Assembly (NCBI RefSeq): GCF_051020955.1
Contig: NC_135015.1
Location: forward strand, 10,799,616-10,863,615
DNA: 64,000 nt
Reading direction: 5' to 3'
From: Megalopta genalis
Taxonomy: Eukaryota > Arthropoda > Insecta > Hymenoptera > Halictidae
Positions within the stretch are counted from its first letter, which is position 1; every line of letters starts with the position of its first letter. The notes under the pieces are model-generated. The model saw nothing but the letters and a program-made list of their open reading frames with translations. It was not told the DNA's origin and searched no databases. Made by a program: the position numbers and the translations under genes. Shown here in pieces: positions 12,693 through 25,891 of this stretch.

Positions 12693-15399
12693 AAAACGTT
12701 ATCGCGTTCCAAAAGATGTAAGAAGATTTTCATGACTGTCTGTAGGTTCAGTCGGGGACACCGAAGAAAAGTGATTGTTTGGGATGTGTTTTTCTCAGAA
12801 ATCGTAATGATTCATCCAAAAAAAAACGTTGTCGTATTTAAAAAGGGCATATATATTTCAATGCGTGTTCCATAATTTTCTCATTGAGATATATTTATCA
12901 ATCACGAAGTAGATCTTACGACGGTGGTCCTGTGTAAAAGAACTCCGATGATACGTAATCGCTCCTTGATGCATCACGATTTCGAACGGAACGGTGTAAG
13001 AACGTCTCTTTCACCGGCTCCGAGTGAATAATAGAGAGCGCGTGTGGCTCGTTCGTCCCGCTCGTTACAACGGCCGACATTATCGCCGATTTGTATCCCG
13101 AACACTCTGAATAGAATCCGCAATGATCGAACAGGTAGGACAGCCGCAGCGAGAAGCCATCGCCGTCGTGGGTTTGCGCGACCCTCCGGCCTTCGTGAGC
13201 CCCTCCCGACATTGCTCTTCTTTTCCTTTATCGGTAAGTCGAAGCGCCCGAAGGAAGTTTGCCGTGAATTATGAAGCCGGCGCCTTTATGTCAAAGAGCA
13301 CGCCGCACCATACTTGACAAGCTTACGTGTGTGCTGCACAGGGCCCGAAGTTGGGCAAGTGGCGGTACAAAGCGCGACGTAAATTTTCCACGTCGTTCAC
13401 TTCCATTTTGCTCGACAGCGAAGTTGTAAATGGACGCTCTGGGAACACTGTCTCGCGATAACCTGCGCCTGAATCGACGATGAGACACTGCACAGCGACA
13501 AGTCAATGTTTGCCGGCTGGTTTTGTCTACCGATAACCAACATCAATGTTTGCCTGCTGGTTTCGCGCCCACGTCCGATGGTTATTAATGGACCGAACAA
13601 ATTAAGGGACTGCGGCGACGCCGCATAGCGAAAGTGCACGTTTCTCAGCACACGAATGCGGGTCGACTTTCTCCTTAAGACAACACCGTGGAAACGAATC
13701 AGAGTATAGCTATCGAGTCTTACAAATTATTCGATCTGTCAATATTGTATTAATTGTTTTTGTTGTTTTAGGTACTGAACGTTCTACTCTTATCTTCTTC
13801 TTCTTTGTGTAATATCTCGAGGGATCGAGTATGTCGAAAATGTAGTTCCCTTTAACCTTCCTTTTAGACCACTAATAATTACCTATTCATCTATGGCGAT
13901 AATAGAATTGTAAAAAAAATTGTTAAAAAGAAGAGAAACGTTTCTAATACATTTGGTTTCATTCGATCGAATTGTCCAAGTTGGGCCCCTTTATTATTAA
14001 TGTGCAAAGTAAAAGCAATTGATTTTGACTTTTTATTTACTACTTTCATGCCAATAATAATGCAATAAACATTGGCGATCTATGAAACTGTTAATAATGG
14101 TTATGTAAATTGTGATACGTGTAGTAGTTAAGAAATAGAGGATTAAGGGTTACAATTTTCCGTTTGAATATTCGCTTTACCTATTATTTGAGTTGCTTCA
14201 TTCTATCGTTACATTATCAACCAAAAGTATGTTCTTTACAAAAGTAGTCACTGTGCAGTAATCACATAAATCAGGCATTTGATTCTCACGATTTTTACGA
14301 CGTGTTCAGAATAATACTAAAATCGCGTGACACAAAAGCAACAATTTTTTCTCAACGAAACTTGACGTTTCCGAACGTTATATTATTAGCCATCAAACTT
14401 AACAATTCTCCCGCAACCTCTGCCCGAAGCGGCGACACATTTTGAGTCTGCTTTGTGATCGCGAGGCGCAGTTTTGCTTGCCAGAACGCGGCGAGCCGGC
14501 ATAAATAATGCGAAGAATTCGAAATGACATTTTTAATGCGGTTGTGCGTCCGTCGGTCCGGGCTTCCCACGAGATCGAGTATAATTTCTGGCGGCGGTTC
14601 GCGTGTGTATGTAGCCGAAACAAGCCAAGAAACGTTTGAGAAAAAAGTGTCGCGAATTGAGTTTGACGCGAGAGTAGAAAAGTTTCTCGGGCCGCGGGCG
14701 CTGCCATCGAACCGACGAGCCAGAGCAAAGTTGAAAAGTTGAATATTTTTTCATGAGTCGTGCGATTTGATGTTGGCGGCGTGCACTTGTAACGCCGTGA
14801 ACGAAACTCGATTCTCGTATCGAGGTGTTCCCCGCGCTATTAGCCGAGGTGTTCGCGGGCCCGAAGTTTCGGTGAATGACATCGTTAACACGGTTTCGTC
14901 CCGAAACACCGTAATTCCTGCGATACTTTGCCCGTTAACTTCAACAGTTTTTAGAGGATAACGATATTCGACGGAAACTTGCTGTATAGTATATCCTTGG
15001 ATTTTGCATTTTCGGGACGGAACGGTTCATCGCTCATCACGCGGCGCGTTATTAAAACTTTACAGTTGACCGGCTGTTCTAGCGAAGCCTGCGTACAGCC
15101 ACTGTTTCATTTTCCAACCAACCGAAGCCTTGATTGCGCGCATAAGTATCGTTTGATGTTGCCATTAGCGGATGTTCTTGCATTCATAGCGGATTTGCAG
15201 CAATAAATTTCCTACAATTCTCACTTCTGCTCGAATACAGCGACATCTTTTAATCAAGAATTTTCGTTCCACTTACAGTTCATGCATGTAACTGATGTAA
15301 TTCGAGTCCTACACGTTTGTCTTGTTTTTGAATGTTTTCCCTCTGTTTAGACACTAGATTATTACATTAAATTCTAACTAATATAATATTTACACTGTA
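12693..15399. other. Intronic, no gene seen
   Basis: 12930-13660 and 14400-14960 are GC-richer and contain many short open frames on both strands, but none shows a domain or paired splice sites. 13503-13563 holds a direct repeat of ATGTTTGCC-GCTGGTTT spaced 44 bases. Nothing else was recognised. Confidence 0.45.
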
Positions 15400-15580
15400 T
15401 GAACCCTTGCTTTCGAGTCTCTGAAAAAATAGTCCACTAAAAATTGTGATATCGCTTTTCAAATCTAAAAAAATTGTTAAAGATGTAATTGTTGTATGGA
15501 TTCTATAAAATGGACGTACCGTATGGCAAAAAAAACTATTTTAGAGTCAGAGTTACATTGGCTTCGAGTGGATAGAAGAG
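15400..15580. mobile_element. Decayed TTAA MITE (family of 24106)
   Basis: The left part GAACCCTTGCTTTCGAGT... and CACTAAAAATTGTGATATCG matches 24106 (AACCCTTCGCACTCGAGT, CATTAAAAATTGTTATGTCG). The right part TTGGCTTCGAGTGGATAGAA matches its end (TCGGCTTCGAGTGCAAAGGG). The length of about 181 bp is the same. Both TTAA termini are mutated. Confidence 0.6.
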
Positions 15581-16196
15581 TATTGGCATTCCAGATCTCG
15601 CTGTACTGTGCGAATAAAATTGAATGAAATGTAAGAAGAGCCGAATTGAAATCGAAGAAAATAATGTTGAATTTGAGATCAGTCCTTCGGTATTTCCCGG
15701 TGATATTGAAATCTGAGTTTGCACGTGTTCTCGTTCCCGGTTAAAGCGATCCGGTGAAACGATCAACCACTTATTTGATCGAACGCTGGAATCATTTCAA
15801 TTCTTCCTGCGAATCGAATGCCGCCATTAGAAGGCCAGGGGAGAATCACGGTTATGTTTTGGTAGGAGGGTCTCAGAAACGAAAGATCAAGCGACCCAGT
15901 TGGCCCATCTTCAACTTCCATTCGAGGAATTCAAATATGCAGACGTCACGTGAGCACGAATCCGTGTGTACTTTTCCCTTGCACAACCGGGTCGGTCGGG
16001 ACGAACATAGCGAGTCAGGTCATCCGGATGTCTTGCTTGGGTTTTGTCACATGCATATAATAACTGCTACATTGTGACCGGCGTGTCAACTCTTAACGAC
16101 CGCGCGTTTTCATCGTAAATTATTAGTGAGGTGCACTAAACGCAACGCTTCATTGTTTCTGTACCAGACGGATATTATTATTTTTAGCTCATTCTA

Positions 16197-16511
16197 CAGG
16201 ATATTCCAAAATTATTGTTCAAGCAAGAAATGACGGGTTCCTGAAGTCATTTGAAGTAACCTTTTTCTTAGCGAAAATGCGATCCGCGGCTTCGTTTACG
16301 AGTTATTAACGAAAAACAGTGACCAATGAGAGGCGAGATTAGGTGGTTCGAAGCGGCCAAGCCAACGAGCGGTCGAGGCTAATCTCGTCTCTCGTAAACG
16401 AGAGACTCGTAAACGAAGTCGCGGATTGCATTTTCGCTAAGGAAAAAGTTACTTCAAATGACCCCAGGAACCCCTTATTTCTAGCTTGTAGAATAATTTT
16501 GGGACACCCTG
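16197..16511. mobile_element. Foldback element with ~110-bp terminal inverted repeats
   Basis: The left arm from CAGGATATTCCAAAATTATT to CGTTTACGAG (about 16197-16305) is mirrored by the right arm, which ends AATAATTTTGGGACACCCTG (16400-16511). The arms match at roughly 85-90 percent. A shorter palindrome (CTCTCGTAAACGAGAG) lies in the middle. The ends read CAGGGTGTCCCAAAAT, a terminus seen often in insect non-autonomous elements. It is non-coding. A fragment lies near 2815. Confidence 0.88.
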
Positions 16512-16821
16512 CATATGTAAATCAATTTGAAAACAAACATGGAGTATACAAGATTCGTTTGCTTGTAAAACGTTTTATGGTAGACAATGTAATTATGTAA
16601 CATTTCGTTTCACACCGAATGTTATTAAAAGTAATACCTATCAAGGAAAGTGATCGACGTATTTTGTTTCACGAGAATGACAAGATAGAATTTATACAAA
16701 AACTTGAATTAAGAAATTAATTTGATCATTTGTCACGAAAGAATCTTTATAACATCAGCGATTTTTAAATGAAAAGTGTGGGATCGGTCGCTTCGATCGC
16801 TACACGTGATAGGATTAGTGT

Positions 16822-16855
16822 TAAAATCGTGACACAATTATGTGTCACGATTTTA
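16822..16855. repeat. Perfect 15-bp stem hairpin
   Basis: TAAAATCGTGACACA, a four-base loop ATTA, then the exact complement ending TGTGTCACGATTTTA. It is followed by a cluster of ACACAATAATTATAT repeats to 16920. Confidence 0.9.
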
Positions 16856-17341
16856 TAATTATATTGACACACAATAATTATATATTATATATTATACATA
16901 ACACAATAATTATATTGTATCTACTAAAGATACTCACAGTAACACACCAGTCGAAATTACGTGTCTTAAATCGTCGAGCGACACAATTGTTGTTGAAAGG
17001 TCAGATAATAGCATGAGTGAATGGAGTACTTTAGAATTTACTCTAACCATTGGCAGGCTTGTTTCGAGCCACTCTACCTAAGTAGTTCGAGCATATAATA
17101 GTACCCTGTTGTGGATCGAAATGCTACGAACTAGTAACTCGCATAAGTAGTTAGTCCAGTTAACAAAATTCTACATCCATTTTACAGAACTTAATCGTGC
17201 TTCAAAATTTACTGTAAGAGACTGTCTTCTATTGTGTAATATATAACTTATTTTATTTATGTGTATTACGTTGTTACAAGTCGACACATTTGCGTTTCTA
17301 TCATTCGCTAAAAACACCATTTCCTTTTCATCACTTTCATA
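16856..17341. other. Non-coding
   Basis: An AT-rich ACAATAATTATA repeat cluster (16868-16918), then sequence without coding frames. Confidence 0.5.
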
Positions 17342-17392
17342 GGTAGATTGCGGACCTTTATGCAATATAAAAAATTGTTGCATTAATTGCAA
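17342..17392 (+). repeat. Dispersed motif repeat, copy 1
   Basis: It contains GTAGATTGCGGACCTTTATG and aligns over about 50 bases with 30336-30388 (GCAGACTGCGGATCTTTATG), including the following AAATTG and AATTGC blocks. Confidence 0.65.
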
Positions 17393-20300
17393 AAGAAGTC
17401 GAAGCCGAATAGAAAATTATTCCTACGTTCAATAATTGTAATTCACTGAAACTAATATCTTGGCATTCTTAATTTCGTTTAATGTTCTTATCATTTTTAA
17501 TTGCACATGATCAAGTTCTCTATAAATGCATAAAATCCTCGATCTATTTACACGAAATATACTGCTGCGGACAACAAATTAAAATGGAGAGGAAGGAGGA
17601 AAGAAATTGGTAAAATGCATTGTGATTACTAGACTTCTTTGTACAAAATAAAAAAATGTTTTCATCAAAAAAAAAAAAAAAAATTGCAGGATAAATTAAA
17701 ATTAAAATAATTTAGATCATATTAATCAGTTGAAGTTAAGACATCAACATTCGTAGTTTCTTTCAATCTTTTCACTATTTTATATTTCACCTATCCATTT
17801 TTTGCTATAAATGCATGAAATCGGCATTCCAGCGATTACAAATTTTGTTCAGGAAGGCGTCTTACAACCTAAGCAAATTAAAATCCATCGTCTCAAATTT
17901 ATGACCGCAATAAATGAATAAAACGGCACGCATGTTGGAACCGTTGATTGCGATTAAACTAAACAGCCATACGTTTCCGGAGGCAGGTGCCAATCCAGCG
18001 ATGCAGCGACCAAACTTTTGTCATTCGGGCCTCGTCGATCATTCGCGGCTGTCACTTTCTGTCGACAAATGAGCAACGAATGTGTTCCAAGGTAAACTGT
18101 TCTAATTCGAACCGGAAACGCAGTTCGCGAGCAAATCACGGCGTAATCTAGCGCATAAAGCTGTTTCAATTGTGCCTACGGGTATCAGCTGTCCCGATCA
18201 ATTATTATCGCCCCATGAACTGGAAATTATACGGCGGACCACTGTGCTCGCTTCCCCGAGGACTGTTTGTCGTAGCGTATGCCACCCGTTATAAACAAAC
18301 CTAATCGTAGTATACAAAACGTGCTCCATCATGGACGCCGGGTTTATTTCGTCTCATCCCCGAGCCGGCTTGATCTGTGCTCAGTTCATTAGTTGTTCTC
18401 GAGCGTACAGGAGTGGCTTTTAGTTGGGCGCGATGTGCGCGCTGATTAAATTACTCGATGGCCGATCCCATCCCAGATGCATCTTCGATGTGTTTCGTCC
18501 ACGCATGGACGGAGATTAAACAGAGCGTGCTTAATACTGTTCGCGTTCGGATCACGGAGAATCTCGAGGACATTTTATCTTCCCGATCGCCGAGACAATC
18601 GATATTTATCAGTCCCGATCCGAGACAATCGATCTTGCCATTATCATCATAATCTTTTACGCGGCTACTTAGAGAAAATGTTCCCAGGAAGAAGTTTTCT
18701 TGCTAAAAAAAAGTGATCCCGTGTCCTAAATGATGCTGTGAGGCGATCTAAAGTAAACTAGTGATATAGATTTCGGAATCCAGCGATAAATAGATAATAC
18801 CTGTCAGACATAGAGTCCCACGTATAGTAATTACATTAGACATTTTTAAAACCGTATTATTTATTTATTTAGTTATTAATGATATAAATTGGATAATTCA
18901 TTTAACGAATGCAGGATGGTTAATTTGACAAATCGGTGTAAGTCCATTAATCTTGAAATTGCGATGAATGATTTTGCGAATTGGCTGTAAAAGGAAAACG
19001 GTGCCACTAATAATGCAAAGCGCAATTTTCATGAAAAGATGACTTGCAAATGAAGTTGATCAGGAGAGGAATAATATGTCCCACTGAAAAAAAAACTGAT
19101 AGGATTGCTGCTTCGAGAATCGATACCAAATTATCGGTCAATAATTCAAAATTTTTTAATCTAACCAGCAACGGCTTACACTGTCGATCGCATAATTACG
19201 TGTCAAATGTGTCGGACGGGTATTACGGCCAAAATCGTACGTATGCATTGTCAACTGTACGTATTGTGAGTGGCGGGTCACAGATTTGCCGAACAATGGG
19301 AAACGTGCCTCGGGGTACAAGGAGTACGATTGGGGTGGCGAGGCCGGAGATGAAAAATGAGCGTTATTTCCCATGCATTTTTACGAGATTAGCAGACATA
19401 AAACACGGCACTGTCCCATAAGTATGCGCGTTCAACGCGCCCTAGTAGCTGTTGCCATCAAGGGGACCCTGCAGCTGACTCGTCTGGATTTTGTATGAAA
19501 AATCATCTTCACCGATGCGTATTTATTGGAAACAAATGATCCCAAGACATATTTGAACAATTTATGAAAAATTTCTTGATATCCAAACTGTTGCAATTTC
19601 GTGAAAAAAGAATTATATCACAATAAACATGGACTCATTTCAAAGATTGAAGCCTCTACATTCGGATTACATGGTCGATCTTTTTTACTGAAGTTACGCA
19701 TCTTCTTGAATCTGCTACAAATTGGAAGGTTTCCAAAAACATTGAACAATTCTTGTACGGATAAATCTCTCATAGATTTGAAGATTGGAGCTTCCTCTTT
19801 ACAATCAGTTCTTCAAATTTGATGTACCGTTTTCTCCGGCTGTTAAAAATAAATATTAAAATAAATACATAAAATTCCTTATTTCAATTTGAGACCAAAC
19901 TACATTCGCAAGCAAAAAAATAAAGACCATGAAGAAACTGTAGAATACTTGAGTGCAATTGCACGTATTAATTCTTCATAGAGGCACGTTGCAGCAGAGG
20001 CTTTTTGCAGAATATTATTATCAGCGGTCTACAAACATCCCAACAAGATTTAGTGTAAATTCAACGGAGGTCAGCTACAGGATTCCCTTGTAAGCATAAA
20101 TTCTGGTCTGGTCGTCCCAGCAACGTTAGAAATTAAAGTAGATGAAAAAGTAGCAGAGCTGCTGCTGAGGAACGAGGAAGTTCGTCCCTTGTTGGCGAAC
20201 TGAAATGACTCTGTCAGAAAATTGGCTTATAGTATATGTATCCCACGGGAATTACACTTTTTTTGTTCTTAACACGTTGTTACTTTAATCACTTTTAACC

Positions 20301-23156
20301 CTTGAGCATGCGTGAATACCGCATAACATTCTTGTTATTTCATTCACTCCGACAAAGAACCTGGATTTACGTTATGAAAATGATTCTCGGATGAACAGTC
20401 GAAAGCATTAAGTATGATACAATTAATTGCTATCCCAAACACTTGTTTAAGGGATAATATGTATCGAAAAAATTGTATTTAGTTAAAATATTTTAATGTA
20501 ACAATAAATTGATAAAATTCTCAGTGCATTTAGATGAAAGGGAAAAGGAAAATTCGACAAGAAAATGTGGATACCTCTGTCATACGATACAGAAAGGTGT
20601 ATATATCTTCTAATGGCATTGAAAGCATTATTTATTGCTTCAGCGTGAATACGAAAATTAGAATTAATCAGCATTGTAGCGTTGAAGTACTGCGAAGAGA
20701 CCGGCTCCGTATTAAAAGACGGTACTATATTCTCTTTGCTCGCGTGCGAGATAGCGCTCGTAGTCCAGCGCGCAAGGAAAACACGTCCTGGGAATTTATC
20801 AAAACTCACGGAACACCGGGAAACGAGACCAGAGTATCGTTAAAGTTTCAGGAATTCTGTTTCCCGTGCAATTATTGTTTCACAGAGGAGCTCCGGGTTA
20901 ACAACGCGGATCGTGTTGCCTGTCCAAATGGTTAACAAATTTTAGCAAAACAAGTTTATGCACACCGGCCAATCCGCCTCCACCGTAGAATTTCTCAAAG
21001 ATAAATTTCTCTCTTTTAGTCGTCGCACGCTCCTTCGGTGAAAATTCAGTTTCTGAATTTACGTTATAAGACAACGTATATAGAAGGAGTATCTTAAAAA
21101 TTACGCGGACCAAAATTGATAAATAAAATGAGAAATAATGCTGAGCATCGAAGTTAAATATTTGTCAAAATGGCGCGCCGTTCAACAAGTGTTAAGCAAT
21201 TTCTTAATTCAAGTGCACGCTATAATAAAAAACAGCATGTTGTCTAAAGAAGCTCAATCTTGTAATTCTTATGAAGCAACATATGTCAGTCACTTTTAGT
21301 GGTCGGTAGGTTAAATCGATGAAACTAAAATGTTCGATTTCACTGTAAATTGTGTACCAGAGTGACGCGTCTCGCAATTTGCGAACTATTTGGTGATTCG
21401 CCATTCGACACGACACTGCAAATCGAAACCATTTCTGATTGGTACAGGAGCCGGTTCACGTAAATACGTTCTTCCGCGGGGATTTGCGTTGTGCATTGAG
21501 TCCTCGTGACAATGTCGGTGCGGATCAGCTGTCGCGGTGCAACCTACGGACATCTCGCGTCCGTCTGTTTCCTCGCGGCTGCATAATGCATACAACGCGT
21601 TCGTGCACTCGGGCCAAGTCCCTTTTGCACTTACTTTGGCCCCCGGCCGGCTCGCATCGCGGACAGTCCTGCAACCCCCGAAGGGAAGTTGCATTACTTT
21701 GTTTGTCCGTGTTTGAGCGTGCTGGCTCCTCTATGGCGGGACTGTTCCTACGGTCAATTCCGTCTCACGAGATCGCATTGTTGGTCCCATGAACCACGTG
21801 AATCCTCTCAGCAATATTGACCGGCGAGTGTTCGCTCCGCTAATCTTTCCAGCTTAATTACGACCGTCCGATCGAGGGCTCCCACGGCCGCTATCTTTTC
21901 ATTTGTTCGCCGCGACGCTTTACGTTTTACTACCGCGATACACCTTTGTCCATTAAACCGTTTGTTCGTTACGGGAATCTTGCGGTTTTCTGCAGAACTT
22001 TCTGGGAAAATGCTGCGTGGGGAACTCGTTTCACACTTTATCTGTCACGCCAGGAATTTCATAACATTAAAGTATTTTATTGAAACAAATTAAAACTGGA
22101 AAGCTAGATTGCAAGACGTTAATTACCTTTCCAACATTTTTATGTCCATAATTTCGAGCGGTTCTAATTTCGATTTAAATTATCCCGTATGATAATTAAC
22201 TTTTCGTCTTTTTAAGGGCGCAATAACTCGCACGAATACTGTTTTGCATATTTTGTTAAATATTTCCCGTTCTTTAGCAATGTTAATTATGAAAAAATTC
22301 GTTATTGCATGAAAACTGTCAACTTATATAATTTATCGAAAATCTCGGTCGTCATTTTAATGGGCGCCGTAATGAAAACTTTAAAGCCCTTAAATTTAAT
22401 TGAAAATTGAAGTTTGCCAAACGTTTTTGAACCAAGTAGGATCCTACATTTTTCCGATTAAAAGGATTTGTGTCGCTCTACGTTGAAGTAATACCGCGGA
22501 TCGATATAAAATCGTGGGGATCGTGCGTTACGTTTCAATTTCGGAAGCCAAACAGTATTTAATCGTGCTCGGGAACGGCGTTTGCGCTCACAGTGGAATT
22601 TCTATTATCCGACGGGTCACTTCGTATCTTACAATTAGATCCTTCGTTCGTATCCCAAGCGAATGTTCGTCCCCGGGTGAACGATTCTCCGGATAGCGAG
22701 GCGAATATCGATCGTGGTTGAAAGGATTTGGAATGTAACCCATTCAGATCGCGGCCCCCGACGCTGATCAATATGTGCGGGGAAAAGTCTTTCTCGTGGT
22801 TGGTTTCCTGTCACGTTTTTCAGCCGCAGATACTTCTATTCTAGCCGGCGTGATTCCTTGCGGAGCCACTTTGACATTTATCTGATTAAAATCGAACGGC
22901 CTCGCTCACTTTCAGCCGATCCTTCCCGGAACCTGGAACGTCACTTTTTAATGCGACGACTGTTCATTCGATTTCTACTTTCAGCTTTCAGATCTTCTTC
23001 GTTCTGGCATACGGCGGCGAACGAAAGTACTGGCACAGTTAGATTTGAAATTCAAGTAATTGTTAGACCGCGGGTCGACAAATATACGTGGACGACTTTT
23101 GAAAGGGGAATGACTTTTTTAATTGTGGACCAAACATACGTCGAATTTTCTTGAGA
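17393..23156. other. Intronic, no gene seen
   Basis: 17668-17683 is poly(A). 18592-18634 has a short duplication of CGAGACAATCGAT. 17970-18650, 20700-20930 and 21390-22000 are GC-richer but give no frame that continues the CUB gene. 20295-20312 (TTAACCCTTGAGCATGCG) looks like a lone TTAA transposon end without a partner. Confidence 0.45.
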
Positions 23157-23187
23157 CGTTAGAAGGACTAAACTAGTCCTTCTAACG
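23157..23187. repeat. Perfect 14-bp stem, 3-base loop hairpin
   Basis: CGTTAGAAGGACTA, AAC, then TAGTCCTTCTAACG. The stem has no mismatch and contains an ACTAGT core. Flanks give no transposon ends. Confidence 0.95.
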
Positions 23188-24105
23188 GACAATATAAAAG
23201 AATATGTATGTAAAAAAATATTTAGCAAAAATTGCAATTGGGCGGAACACCTTTTTTTATTTTTCTCATCTTCTTTGGATTTAACGAAAAGTAATAGCAT
23301 TTTTGTTCCGTTTTTACACTGAACAATTTTCTAACTGACAAACATTTTCCTGATTCTTATAAAATGACGTATGACTTAATAATTATAATTGTGAGTGCAT
23401 GCAAGTGCAAGGAACAAAACGGCACGATTTTTTTTTTAAATTGCAAGTATAATGTATTACAATTAAAAAAAAAAAAGTACTGAACATATAAAAATTACAA
23501 GAGTATTTGTACTTTTTCAAGTTAAACGTTCGTTTAAAACAAAATTTCCATTTCCAATGTTTTATGTTTTTAGACGTGTTTTTAGAATATTAACTAAACT
23601 TGGTATCTCAAAGCCATATCAATTTTACGACGTTCGAATAATGCTGTCGTCCATAAAATGGCAGGATATCGTCTATTAAAATGGCGTACATTGGATTTAA
23701 TCGCATTATTCTAAAAGCTTCTAGAATAAAATTCGCTATTAGCACTTGAAAGCGGTTTAGAGTTTGTTGACTGCCATGCCGGCCATACAGATTATAATGT
23801 ACCGGTGGCACTATCCTTTGATTAGATTTACAAATTCGTTTTCATCGTTAAAATGTGTAGTATGCAGGAGGGTTAAACAATCAATCACTGTACCTTGTTT
23901 CACTTTGCAGTTTTGGTATTATTTACTGAATTATTTTTACAGTCTGTAATACTGTATTTTTACAATATTATAACAGTATTTTACTTTTACTACTTTTTAC
24001 AGTATTATAATTATATTTATTATATTTACAGTATTATAAATTGTTGTTTCAGGTTCCATCAACAAGGGTTATTTTTAGTAGAAAGTGATATTAAATTCTA
24101 TATTA

Positions 24106-24286
24106 TTAACCCTTCGCACTCGAGTGATGACTCCGAGGCGCCATTAAAAATTGTTATGTCGCGTCTCAAAATAATTTCATTATTCAAATTTGTTTATATT
24201 TAAAGATCTGTTGAAAGCGAAACTGCTTCACGGGCCACAATATTAAATCTCATATTCATAATTCGGCTTCGAGTGCAAAGGGTTAA
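24106..24286. mobile_element. TTAA-bounded MITE, 181 bp
   Basis: It opens TTAACCCTTCGCACTCGAGT and closes CTTCGAGTGCAAAGGGTTAA, a near-perfect inverted pair of about 18 bases including TTAA. It is non-coding. It is close to 5077-5261 in the ends and to 15400-15580 along its whole length. Confidence 0.85.
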
Positions 24287-24738
24287 ATTCTACATTGTTC
24301 GCTGGATGTTATGTCAAGCGGTTTGCACTTTCGTTGACGATTTGTTTATATAGCGGAGGCTCTTTTATATACGACCTTTGTAAGCAGTGACGCACTGCGT
24401 CACGAAGTCATTAGAAAAGCACAATAATAAAGAGCGTCGTGCTTCAGTTATACTTTCACAGACTCGGATCGTCCTTCAAAGACGCGAATCCGTTCGAGAT
24501 AGCGACGCGATATTCCTGAGCCGCGTCTCGCTCCGGCGTTATTACACGTATGAACAAATCGATCCGCATTAAATGTTTACGATGTCGTTGGGAGAACCGT
24601 GCCTATAAAGCAGGCGTTTCAATATGGAAAACGGTCTCGCAGGAGACCGGCTTTGCACGCGCGTGCAACCACGAATCCGTGACGTTTTCTGACATCTTTC
24701 CATTCGAAACTGTATCTACTAAATGCGACCTCGGATAT

Positions 24739-25891
24739 ACAGGGTGAGCCTTACAATCGCGATGGGTCTTATCACGAGATTGGCTAACGTTAAACTTGCT
24801 GGAATTATAAAGATTGCTTCGCAGAGAATGATTTTACAAAACATACGTTATAATAAAATTGGCGGAAGTTTAAGGAGAAATAAGAAAGATTTAACTCTCT
24901 CATGTTCGAGAGAGTCACAACGAGAACCGTTCTTGAAATTGTAGCTTCGAGATAAACGACTTTAAAGTTCAAAATGATAGTTTCCGTAGCTCGTGACTTA
25001 TGGTTTGTTTTCCGAAAGAAGATACTTGAAGTCACAATAACGGTCTACTTTATTCCTACATCACCGGTAATAAATCTTCTTCCGGAAAACATATCACAGG
25101 TACGTTGGTACGTTGTATAAGTTCCGTAATTCTGCAAGTATTTTATTTAAACTTCTCACAAACAATGAGGCTTTCAACAGCAATAATTAAGGTATTAATG
25201 AATCAATTTTTCCAGCTTCGATATTGCTGTACCACCTTAATTAAAAGAGTGTTAGGTAAAATTATTTACATTCCGAATAACTTCTAATTGTATTGAAATT
25301 AGAAGTAATTAAGTAATAATTAGAAGTAATCAGTAATTGGAATAGAATTACAATCTCTTGTCATCAATATTTAAGCATTCGAGTAAATTTAGGCACACAA
25401 TAAGCATCAATTTTCTTTCCCTTCTAAGAGATTATTGCAATCGAAAAATTTCTAATCGCAGTAACGATATGTCAACGGGTTAATATATACATACTATATA
25501 ATATATATATAATAATTATATTATATTATATTATATATATACTATATAATATATATATAATATACTAAATATAATATATACTATATATTATACAGGTATA
25601 TCCCCATTGTTTTCTCCGTGAATAGCAGAGCGGGTAAGAACCATTTACTCGAACAGCATATAGAACTTTTAATTCATTCTTCATTCTCAATATTAATGAA
25701 TTAATTTTTTTCACTTACACAGTTTCTGCTTCCAACTGTTCAATTATATCAACATTGTACACCCCTATAAAAATATCAGATCATAGAGGGTTAAAAATCA
25801 TTTTTCCAACGTCTAATTTTTTTTGTAGGACAATGTGTTCGATCTCGATGAAAAACGGTGGTGAAAATGCCGACAATCGTGACTCACCCTG
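24739..25891. mobile_element. Possible TA-flanked TIR element, about 1.15 kb
   Basis: The left end TATA|CAGGGTGAGCC and right end GACTCACCCTG|TATG form a 10-11-base inverted pair, both bordered by TA. Similarity fades quickly inward, so these could also be ends of two separate elements. The interior is AT-rich, has a microsatellite (25481-25593) and no transposase frame. Confidence 0.45.
25481..25593. repeat. AT-rich satellite-like stretch
   Basis: It is nearly all A/T, with ATACTATATAATATATATAT present twice (about 25491 and 25539) and further ATATACTATAT blocks. Confidence 0.85.
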
